From NCBI GenBank assembly GCA_034717835.1, contig JAYELZ010000022.1, forward strand, positions 1-25,975: DNA of 25,975 nucleotides, in the 5' to 3' direction. Every line of letters begins with the position of its first letter. Position 1 is the stretch's first letter. A program made the translations under genes and the position numbers. The DNA is from G713 sp034717835 (GTDB lineage: Bacteria > Chloroflexota > Anaerolineae > B4-G1 > SLSP01). This document shows positions 7,716-13,811 of the stretch, in pieces. The notes beneath the pieces were generated by a model. The model was not told the DNA's origin and made no database searches. It worked only from the letters and a program-made list of their open reading frames with translations.

Positions 7716-8134
7716 ATCAACATGTGGAGCAAATTATCTTTGGTCTGCTCGCTTTCGGGCATATTGGGGAGGCGATGCCAAGTAGTTTCTAAGACTTCAT
7801 TCATTTGGTGTAGATAGAGCAGTAACTCCTGCATCACTTCGGTGGTAGAAAACCGGCGGGTGCGCAATAAAACCCACGGCCCGGTGAGGAAATCTAACAC
7901 GCCTAGTCCTAAACTGGCATCAGAAGCAAAGGTATCGCCAGTGAGAGCCTCGCTCAAGCCTGCAAACACCGCGAAGCGGCCATCAGTTTCTAGCAGATGG
8001 CGATAATCTTCCAGTGTTATCCATGACATGAGTCCCTGGTCGGCGAGAACGTTATACAGCCGCTCCAGCGGGGTAAAGATGTTAGGTTTTTTTGCCAGTA
8101 GATAGGCAGTTTGATTGCTGATAGGATCGTTCAT
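7643..8134 (-). CDS. Unknown 163-aa soluble protein
   Basis: I do not recognise this family. The protein is mostly helical, with no signal peptide and no membrane segment. It has recurring Leu/Trp/His/Met-rich stretches (GLMSWITLEDYRHLL, MQELLLYLHQMNEVLETTWH, NLLHMLMWGDLLEHQL). The histidines and acidic residues in the C-terminal half could bind a metal, but no known motif is evident. GGAG 6 nt before the ATG overlaps the end of the hydrolase gene, with 3 nt between stop and start, so it is co-transcribed and probably coupled with the UPF0173 gene. The coding call is firm because of the ribosome site and operon packing. Confidence 0.75.
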   Translation of the reverse strand: MNDPISNQTAYLLAKKPNIFTPLERLYNVLADQGLMSWITLEDYRHLLETDGRFAVFAGLSEALTGDTFASDASLGLGVLDFLTGPWVLLRTRRFSTTEVMQELLLYLHQMNEVLETTWHRLPNMPESEQTKDNLLHMLMWGDLLEHQLRDTLTGPEKTESGN

Positions 8135-8137
8135 AAT

Positions 8138-8755
8138 TTACTCCAGAAGATAACTCTCTCCAATTTCTAGTACCACCGGGAGGGTAGTGGTTTCCTCGGC
8201 TACTCGTGTGGCCCAGGCGTGTGGGTCTTGCGCTATCAGTTCCCACGTTGAATAGTGCATAGGGATGACAACGCGCGGGTGCAGCAATTTGACGGCCCGC
8301 AACGCATCCCCCGGCCCCATGGTGTAGTTATCACCGATGGGCAATAGCGCCAAATCGAGCCGTTCCTCTCCCAGCAAAGCCATGCCCGCGAAAAGCCCGG
8401 TATCCCCGGCGTGGTAGAGGTTTTTACCTTCCGCCGCGATGATGACGCCGGCCGGCATCCCTCCGTAAGTTCCATCCGGTAATCCCGACCCATGCACAGC
8501 GGGGGTGAGCTTGACACGCCCAAAGGGATAGTCAAAGCCTCCACCGATATGTTGTGCGTGGGTTTGCACGCCTTGCCGTCCCAGCCAGCCGGCGATTTCG
8601 GCGTTGGCGATGACGGTAGCGCCGGTACGTCTGGCGATGCTCACTGTATCGCCTACGTGATCAACGTGTCCGTGCGTGACGATGATATAATCGGCGGACA
8701 GCTCCTCTGCTCGCACCGGGGAGACCGGGTTGCCGGAGAAAAATGGGTCAATGAG
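8138..8755 (-). CDS. UPF0173 metal-dependent hydrolase, 5' end in gap
   Basis: The 205 visible residues carry the metallo-beta-lactamase fold. LIDPFFSGNP begins the visible part and THGHVDHVGD is the H-x-H-x-D-H dinuclear metal site. Later metal ligands lie in PAVHGSGL and LYHAGDTGLF, and in PMHYSTWE near the end. Members are about 225 residues, so only about 20 N-terminal residues (usually a stretch ending in LIDP) are lost in the Ns. The physiological substrate of UPF0173 enzymes is unclear. The frame happens to stay open through the Ns into rarA, which creates an apparent 695-aa protein that is not real. Confidence 0.88.
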   Translation of the reverse strand, partial: LIDPFFSGNPVSPVRAEELSADYIIVTHGHVDHVGDTVSIARRTGATVIANAEIAGWLGRQGVQTHAQHIGGGFDYPFGRVKLTPAVHGSGLPDGTYGGMPAGVIIAAEGKNLYHAGDTGLFAGMALLGEERLDLALLPIGDNYTMGPGDALRAVKLLHPRVVIPMHYSTWELIAQDPHAWATRVAEETTTLPVVLEIGESYLLE

Positions 8756-8855
8756 NNNNNNNNNNNNNNNNNNNNNNNNNNNNNNNNNNNNNNNNNNNNN
8801 NNNNNNNNNNNNNNNNNNNNNNNNNNNNNNNNNNNNNNNNNNNNNNNNNNNNNNN
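8756..8855. other. Scaffold gap of 100 N with real sequence missing
   Basis: Unlike the other two gaps, the flanks are not duplicated. The gap hides the end of rarA, any intergenic bases and the start of the UPF0173 gene. The true length is unknown, since 100 N is a placeholder. Confidence 0.9.
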
Positions 8856-10171
8856 TTTGTCATTTTCATTTTCTGCCGAATTTCCAAAATGCGCTGCTCG
8901 TACCCCTGCCCTTGGGGTTTGAACCAGCCGCCATGCACTTCCGGCGGCAAGTAGCGTTGTTTCACCCAGCCGTGAGGATAGTTGTGCGGATATTTGTAGG
9001 CTTGAGCCTCCGTCCGTTCGCTATCCAGCAAGGTATTTTTATCGCGGAGGTAGACTGGCGGTGAATGGTAGCCTTTTTCCTCTATTTCCTTTCTGGCCTG
9101 CCAGTAGGCCCCCACGCTATTGGATTTGGATGCGGTCGCCAGATAGAGCGTCGCTTCCGCCAGGTGATACTGGCCTTCCGGCATTCCTACCCACTCGAAC
9201 GCCTGCGCGCAGCCGGAGACTACGGCGATAGCCATCGGAGAGGCTAGCCCTACATCTTCGGCGGCCAGGATCAACAAGCGGCGCAGGATAAAGCGCGGAT
9301 CTTCGCCCGCCAAGACCATCTTCGCCAGATAGTAGAGCGCAGCATCGGGCGCGGAACCGCGTATCGATTTGATGAAGGCGCTAACAGTGTCGTAATGTTC
9401 ATCGCCGGATTTATCGTACTGGAGCGCGCGCTGCTGGATGGATTCCTCCGCGATAGCCAGGTTAATCTGGCACCGGCCCTCCTCGTCCAGTGGCGTTGAT
9501 TCCACGGCCAATTCTAGTGCGTTGAGCGCGGAGCGCGCGTCACCGGCGGCAATCCGGGCCAGGTGGTCTAATGCCTCATCAGTGATCGTGATTTGCCGCT
9601 TCCCGTAACCGTGTTCGACGTTGTGTAAGGCGCGTGTTAAGAGCTCCCGGATCTCTGCTGGCGAGAGCGGTTGGAAACGAAAGATCCGCGAGCGGCTGAT
9701 CAGGGGTGAGATGATGGAAAAGTACGGATTTTCCGTGGTGGCGCCGATCAGTGTGATCGTCCCATCCTCCACCACCGGGAGCAAGCCATCTTGTTGGGCC
9801 TTGTTCCAGCGGTGGATTTCGTCCACCAGGAGCAATGTGCGCGTGCCGTACATCCCACGCCGGTCACGGGCCGCCTTCACGATGCCGCGCAGGTCTTTGA
9901 TACCAGCCAGAACCGCGTTGAGCGTCTCGAAGTGCGCGGCGGTCCGATTGGCGATAATTTTAGCCAGCGTAGTCTTTCCCGTGCCCGGCGGCCCCCAGAA
10001 GAGGAGCGACGAGAAGAGCCGATCACTTTCGATGGCCCGGCGCAGCAGCCGTCCTTCCCCCACGATCTGCTCTTGCCCAATGAACTCGTCAAGCGTTTGG
10101 GGGCGTGCTCGCGTGGCCAGGGGCGCAGCCCGACGCGTTTCTTCTCTGCGACTATGTTCAAATAACTCCAT
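8856..10171 (-). CDS. rarA: Replication-associated AAA+ ATPase RarA (MgsA), 3' end in gap
   Basis: The 438 visible residues cover nearly the whole protein. RarA acts at stalled replication forks and resembles clamp-loader ATPases. It shows GPPGTGKTT (60-68, Walker A), LLVDEIHRWNKAQQD (114-128, Walker B) and GATTENPYF (143-151, sensor 1). The C-terminal tetramer domain is also present (DPRFILRRLLILAAEDVGLA, and PVYLRDKN, YKYPHNYPHGWVKQRYLP). The chosen start MELFEHSRR has GGAGGAG about 10 nt upstream; an upstream in-frame ATG at 10225 overlaps the promoter and is unlikely. It heads a four-gene minus-strand operon. Confidence 0.95.
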
Positions 10172-10197
10172 GCTCAATCTCTCCTCCGCTGCGCCTA

Positions 10198-10225
10198 AGT
10201 ATAACTTGGTCGGGCAATGAGGCAA
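10198..10225 (-). promoter_or_regulatory. Candidate sigma-70 promoter of the rarA operon
   Basis: On the minus strand TTGCCT (10220-10225) is 16 bp from TATACT (10198-10203). The predicted transcript would start near 10191, about 20 nt before the rarA ATG. It also makes the longer rarA start at 10225 implausible. Confidence 0.5.
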
Positions 10226-10290
10226 CTTACTTCAGTGGCGGGTTAGCGGTTCAGCGTCCCGGTGCTACCGCAATCTGACCAATCGACTAC

Positions 10291-10319
10291 CTGACCGTCT
10301 GAATATTTCATGCTATAAT
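10291..10319 (+). promoter_or_regulatory. Candidate promoter of the HprK/PqqD/sigma operon
   Basis: CTGACC (10291-10296), a 17-bp spacer and TATAAT (10314-10319) with an extended -10 TG at 10311-10312. It is divergent from the rarA promoter. The leader to the first ATG is about 150 nt and contains shared leader copy B. The -10 is the ordinary sigma-70 type, so it is not evidently an ECF autoregulated promoter. Confidence 0.55.
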
Positions 10320-10352
10320 TCACATTCGATTCTAACTTAGTTTTGAATAGAG

Positions 10353-10471
10353 TGAGGGGTCGCCAGGTGCCTTTGGCGCACCCACAATAACGAAAATACG
10401 GCACTAACGTCACCAACTTGGTCTGGCAGCAGACTTTCGACCTTTGACTTTCGACTTATTTTCATAGGAGG
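10353..10471 (+). promoter_or_regulatory. Shared 5' leader, copy B (FnIII-like gene)
   Basis: The order matches copy A: GGGGTCGCCAGG, CCCACAATAACGAAAAT, CACTAACG, GCAGACTTTCGACC, four heptads (10431-10458), CTTATTTTC and AGGAGG (10466-10471). A small stem GGTGC/GCACC spans 10367-10383. The conservation ends at the ribosome site, and the downstream coding sequences are unrelated. Confidence 0.5.
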
Positions 10472-10478
10472 AGTACAG

Positions 10479-10922
10479 ATGAAATTTCGCTGGCGACAGT
10501 TAGTAGAATTGTTAGGGCTTTTTTTATTGGGATTGATATTGGTACGCATTACTTCCCCAGCACGGATAACCATCACCTGGGAGACGGCCAGCGAAGTGGA
10601 AGCCGCCGGGTTTCAGCTCTATCGGAGCACGGCTGATGTTGAGGACTATGCGCGTATCTCCGAGGAGTTAATTATCGCGACCGGAGATCCGCTGGTAGGG
10701 GCTACTTATCAATATACGGATACGGAAGTGACTTGGGGAGAACGCTATCGCTACCAGCTGGAGGAAGTGACCCTTACCGGCAATCAGACCCGTTATCCAG
10801 ACACTGTAAACTCCCGCGCCGGGCTAGGTTGGGGCTGGGCGATTGGTGTAGGTGCGTTACTGGCGCTACTGGGACTGGTGATGGAATTTTGGTTCCCCGC
10901 GCTTGCGCCGGAGAGTGCATGA
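10479..10922 (+). CDS. FnIII-like membrane protein, first gene of the operon
   Basis: 147 aa. A membrane segment at about 8-26 is followed by an external beta-rich domain (30-112) of fibronectin type III appearance: ITITWETASEVEAAGFQLYR, a middle strand around TYQYTDTEVTWGERYRYQLE and a closing VTLTGNQ. A second membrane segment follows (about 119-138). Such domains bind ligands or proteins outside the cell. It resembles the last gene of the operon (12992) in having a WE-type first strand, a Y-x-Y-x-D followed by a YRY-type strand, and a C-terminal membrane helix. AGGAGG lies 7 nt before the ATG. Its TGA overlaps the next ATG (ATGA at 10919-10922). The function is unknown; a sensor or anchor is an inference. 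Confidence 0.75.
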   Translation: MKFRWRQLVELLGLFLLGLILVRITSPARITITWETASEVEAAGFQLYRSTADVEDYARISEELIIATGDPLVGATYQYTDTEVTWGERYRYQLEEVTLTGNQTRYPDTVNSRAGLGWGWAIGVGALLALLGLVMEFWFPALAPESA

Positions 10923-11710
10923 GCTGGACATTGGATATCGGCGGCGTCTGCTTGACGCTCACCGGCGCGGACGAGTGGGTCGGCGCGTTGGCCCAAGCCT
11001 GGCCCAGTTGGGCCGGGGAAAGCTCTGGCTGGGCGGTGCAACTATTGCCAGACACTGGATTACCGGCGCCTACGCAGCCTTACTTTGAGGCGCGGCCTTA
11101 CTTCTCCAAAGGGAACGCGCTCCTCACCGCTCCTGGCTTTGTAGGCGAGATTGCGCCAGCGCAACGCCAAGCCGTGCTGCGCGCTCACCCCACGGCGCGT
11201 TTGAACGATATCTCTTACTTCATCCGCACGGTCTTTGCCCTGGCCGCTTTTGAAGAGGAGTGCATCCTCTGTCACGCGGCCGGAGTGTTGCATAATGAGT
11301 TCGCTTACGTGCTCTATGGCAATTCCGGCAGCGGCAAGACGACGGCGGCGTATCTCTCCCAAGACAAAGCGGTACTCAACGACGACCTCTTGCTTCTGCA
11401 CCCTACCCCCGCCGGTTGGGAAGTTTGGGCCACTCCGTTTGGACACCGGCGCCATTCAGCTCTCCGTTCCGCGCCGTTGCGAGTGCTCTTGCGCTTGCGG
11501 CAGGCCTCGGAGGATCACTTGTCGCCGTTTGCTGGCGGGCAAGCTCTGGGCGAACTGGTCGCCAACTCCCCGGTAATCAATGTAGATACCACTCAGCTGC
11601 CAGCTCTGATGCAGCGGTGGCTACTACTCTTAACCGAAATCCCTAACTATCAACTTTATTTTCGCAAAGCAAATACTTTTTGGGAGGTATTGGATGCTCA
11701 CTTCAAGTGA
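10919..11710 (+). CDS. HprK-like P-loop kinase
   Basis: A 263-aa protein of the HPr kinase/PEPCK-like P-loop superfamily. It has CHAAGV (118-123), the conserved histidine strand before the P-loop, then GNSGSGKTT (134-142, Walker A) and LNDDLLLL (153-160), the acidic segment that coordinates metal. The C-terminal half (ATPFGHRRHSALRSAPL) follows the HprK-related pattern. Real HPr kinase has a longer N-terminal domain and works on the sugar-phosphotransferase HPr, which is not seen here. Relatives next to PqqD occur in lasso-peptide and other RiPP clusters, where they may phosphorylate a precursor or modify it. A longer in-frame start at 10733 lies inside the preceding gene and is rejected in favour of the ATGA overlap. 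Confidence 0.8.
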   Translation: MSWTLDIGGVCLTLTGADEWVGALAQAWPSWAGESSGWAVQLLPDTGLPAPTQPYFEARPYFSKGNALLTAPGFVGEIAPAQRQAVLRAHPTARLNDISYFIRTVFALAAFEEECILCHAAGVLHNEFAYVLYGNSGSGKTTAAYLSQDKAVLNDDLLLLHPTPAGWEVWATPFGHRRHSALRSAPLRVLLRLRQASEDHLSPFAGGQALGELVANSPVINVDTTQLPALMQRWLLLLTEIPNYQLYFRKANTFWEVLDAHFK

Positions 11711-12034
11711 TGTTTTGGCAGTGGTTCCAGATGTAGTCTCACGCCTAAATGCGGGCGAGTTGGTGGTGGTCTTGCCCCAGGCTGGCAAATTCTTCGTACT
11801 TAATGGCNNNNNNNNNNNNNNNNNNNNNNNNNNNNNNNNNNNNNNNNNNNNNNNNNNNNNNNNNNNNNNNNNNNNNNNNNNNNNNNNNNNNNNNNNNNNN
11901 NNNNNNNTGGGAGGTATTGGATGCTCACTTCAAGTGATGTTTTGGCAGTGGTTCCAGATGTAGTCTCACGCCTAAATGCGGGCGAGTTGGTGGTGGTCTT
12001 GCCCCAGGCTGGCAAATTCTTCGTACTTAATGGC
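11681..12034. other. Second false scaffold gap with 127-bp duplicated flanks
   Basis: Bases 11681-11807 and 11908-12034 are identical over 127 bp around 100 Ns (11808-11907). The copies hold the end of the HprK-like gene and the start of pqqD. Collapsing them leaves HprK ending at 11710 and one intact pqqD gene overlapping it by 17 nt. Confidence 0.95.
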
Positions 12035-12205
12035 CCCGGAGCCGATACTTTCCAGCTACTAGATGGGCAGCGCTCATTGGCAAAGATCGCCGTGGCCCGG
12101 CAGGCCTGCTATGAAGATATTCCCCTGGAGCAAGTACAAGCTGATGTGCTCTCCCTCGCTCGTAAATTACTGGCACGCGGCGCCGTGAGAGTAGTTTCCG
12201 ACTGA
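11921..12205 (+). CDS. PqqD-family RiPP recognition protein
   Basis: 94 aa, with the winged-helix RRE fold typical of PqqD. It shows GELVVVLPQAGKFFVLNGPG, then TFQLLDGQRSLAKIA, the LN-x-x-G-x-x-x-x-LLDG-x-x-x-x-x-I family pattern (33-57), and C-terminal helices ending LARKLLARGAVRVV. PqqD proteins bind leader peptides and deliver them to modifying enzymes. The start has GGGAGG 6 nt upstream. The gene starts 17 nt inside the end of the HprK-like gene (seen at 11694 in the left duplicate), so the two are strongly coupled. No radical-SAM enzyme, cyclase or ABC exporter is in the window, so the client is unknown. Confidence 0.82.
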   Translation: MLTSSDVLAVVPDVVSRLNAGELVVVLPQAGKFFVLNGPGADTFQLLDGQRSLAKIAVARQACYEDIPLEQVQADVLSLARKLLARGAVRVVSD

Positions 12206-12208
12206 ACC

Positions 12209-12424
12209 ATGTCCCGCCGGGCCAGTTTGTTAGCCATTGCCATCTGGGGAAGCTATCTCTACGCCTGGACATCCAATTACGCCAGCGGACAACAAGTACG
12301 GCGTACCGCCTATCCCCGCCAACAAACGGCAGTGGTAATGCGCAGAAGATGGCTCTGGTTAATAATTTCGCTGTTAGGAATCTATCTATTGGGCAGCTAC
12401 CCACGACTAGTGACTAATGGTTGA
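12209..12424 (+). CDS. 71-aa membrane peptide between pqqD and the sigma gene
   Basis: No family recognised. There are two hydrophobic segments, about 6-20 (LLAIAIWGSYLYAW) and 48-65 (LWLIISLLGIYLLG), separated by a basic, Gln/Arg-rich stretch (QQVRRTAYPRQQ, then MRRRW). It starts 3 nt after pqqD stops and its TGA overlaps the sigma ATG by 8 nt (12417-12424). This packing argues that it is translated, although the ribosome site is weak (GAGAG). It could be a RiPP precursor for the PqqD partner, a small membrane regulator, or a spacer frame. It has no Cys and no clear leader/core boundary. Confidence 0.5.
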   Translation: MSRRASLLAIAIWGSYLYAWTSNYASGQQVRRTAYPRQQTAVVMRRRWLWLIISLLGIYLLGSYPRLVTNG

Positions 12425-12971
12425 CCAGACCTCCGCCACCGACGCCGAATTATTGGCTTTGAGCAACCGTGGAGATGCGGACGCTTTTGAGCTGCTCTAT
12501 CAACGGCACCACCGCGCGCTCTATAACTACTTGTTGCGACTAATTCACCGGCCCACGGTGGCGGAGGAGCTGCTGCAAGAAGTCTTCCTCGCCGCTTGGA
12601 AAGCCGCCGCTCGATTTAGAGGCGAAGCCAAAGTGAAAAATTGGCTCTTCCGCATTGCGCATCATCGCGCTGTCTCCTGGCTGCGGCGTAACCGCGAAGA
12701 ATTCACGCCCAATGGTGAAATTCCCGATAAACTGGTGAATCCTCGTAGTGAAAAACAGGTCGAAACTTCTTGGCGCATAGAGCAACTGCATATCGCCTTG
12801 GATAAACTTTCGCCCACCCATCGCGCGGTCTTGGAGTTGGCTTTCTTCCACGAGATGAATTACGCAGAGATTGCAGCTATCATGGACTGTCCGGTCGGCA
12901 CGGTCAAGAGCAGGATGAGTTACGCCCGACGCAATCTGAGCGCGCATCTCAAAGGGTTAGGTGTAAAGTGA
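12417..12971 (+). CDS. ECF-type sigma-70 factor
   Basis: 184 aa with the two-domain ECF layout. Region 2 covers about 22-95 (AFELLYQRHHRALYNYLLRL, ELLQEVFLAAWK, NWLFRIAHHRAVSWLRR) and binds core polymerase and the -10 element. Region 4 covers about 120-178 (LDKLSPTHRAVLELAFF, YAEIAAIMDCPVGTVKSRMSYAR) and holds the helix-turn-helix for the -35 element. Region 1 and a C-terminal extension are absent. The ATG overlaps the end of the 71-aa gene. The following gene is in the usual anti-sigma position. No matching ECF promoter was identified near the operon. Confidence 0.93.
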   Translation: MVDQTSATDAELLALSNRGDADAFELLYQRHHRALYNYLLRLIHRPTVAEELLQEVFLAAWKAAARFRGEAKVKNWLFRIAHHRAVSWLRRNREEFTPNGEIPDKLVNPRSEKQVETSWRIEQLHIALDKLSPTHRAVLELAFFHEMNYAEIAAIMDCPVGTVKSRMSYARRNLSAHLKGLGVK

Positions 12972-12991
12972 GTGAATTAGAAAGGAGTGAG

Positions 12992-13600
12992 ATGTCTCCC
13001 CATCATCCACCTAAAGAACCTTATTCCCTGAACGGGAAAACGGATAACGATGAGGGCTTGTTGGATTGGGAGGAACTGCGCACTGTGGTCGCGGAACAGA
13101 CAGAGGTCGAGCCGCCCCCGGAGATTGAACGCCGGGTACTAGCTCAAATCCGCGTCCGCGAGGCAGAACGCTTAACGCCTGCACCTACCTGGTACATCTG
13201 GGCACAAGGGGTATTGGTGGCGATATTGGTAACGGCGCTTTTGTGGGGAGCGTTCAAACCCGGGTTGGCCCTGGAATGGGAAGCGGAAACTACCACTGAA
13301 ATATTCTTCCGCATCTCGCGCACCCCGCAAGGCTCTAACGAGTTTGTCGCCTTGTATAGCTTGGAGTCAGCGCCAGCTGCCACTAGCTACCGTTACGTTG
13401 ATGTTTACGTCTGGCCGGGGACCAGCTACATTTATCGCGTGGAGGCTCTAGACGCTGCGGAGAAAGTGCTGGCCGAACGTTTCATAATTGTAGAGGCCGT
13501 CTTAGCTCTGCCGGGACAGTTGGCGGTGCTCTTTTCTGGTTTGATGGTGGGCTACGGGGCAGTGGTGCTCTGGCAGCTTAAGCAACGGAGAGCGCTTTGA
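12992..13600 (+). CDS. Membrane protein in anti-sigma position with FnIII-like domain
   Basis: About 202 aa. The cytosolic N-terminus (1-60) is acidic with DWEELRTVVAEQTEVEPPPEI, a short helical segment as in anti-sigma factors, but has no zinc HxxxCxxC motif. A membrane helix follows (about 68-88), then an external beta domain starting LEWEAETTTEIFFRI and ending YRYVDVYVWPGTSYIYRVEA, then a second membrane segment (about 170-190). The external domain resembles that of the first gene. Start choice: AAAGGAG (12981-12987) precedes the ATG at 12992; a GTG at 12968 overlapping the sigma stop (GTGA) is the alternative. It would hold the ECF sigma at the membrane; this is inferred from position. 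Confidence 0.75.
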   Translation: MSPHHPPKEPYSLNGKTDNDEGLLDWEELRTVVAEQTEVEPPPEIERRVLAQIRVREAERLTPAPTWYIWAQGVLVAILVTALLWGAFKPGLALEWEAETTTEIFFRISRTPQGSNEFVALYSLESAPAATSYRYVDVYVWPGTSYIYRVEALDAAEKVLAERFIIVEAVLALPGQLAVLFSGLMVGYGAVVLWQLKQRRAL

Positions 13601-13611
13601 GTCAAAAACCG

Positions 13612-13653
13612 CAAGTCAAAGGTCAAAAGTCGCAAGTGGAAGGTTAAAAGTTT
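13612..13653. repeat. Six 7-bp degenerate repeats (AAAGTNR type)
   Basis: Units CAAGTCA, AAGGTCA, AAAGTCG, CAAGTGG, AAGGTTA and AAAGTTT follow with exact 7-bp spacing. They are the reverse-strand form of the ACTT heptads at 470, 4436 and 10431. They lie directly after the membrane gene stop. Confidence 0.6.
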
Positions 13654-13757
13654 ACCAATGAGACTCAGTATTTTCAAAAACGTTTCAAGTTACTGTGCCC
13701 CGCCGGCGCCACCGCCAGGGGAGACCTATTAACTGTAAACGCACTTCAAGGCGACAC

Positions 13758-13805
13758 ACCGTTTGCTGTCCACCCCCCTACCGTTTGCTGTCTACCGCCT
13801 ACTGT
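13758..13805. repeat. Short repeats of ACCGTTTGCTGTC
   Basis: Two copies of ACCGTTTGCTGTC (13758-13770, 13780-13792) and a diverged third (13794-13805, ACCGCCTACTGT) run up to the stop codon of the methyltransferase gene. This is noncoding DNA between convergent genes. Confidence 0.55.
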
Positions 13806-13811
13806 ACACAC

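Noticed and set aside
11694..11963. Extra truncated pqqD copy
   Set aside because: It is part of the 127-bp duplicate beside Ns. Only one pqqD gene is supported.
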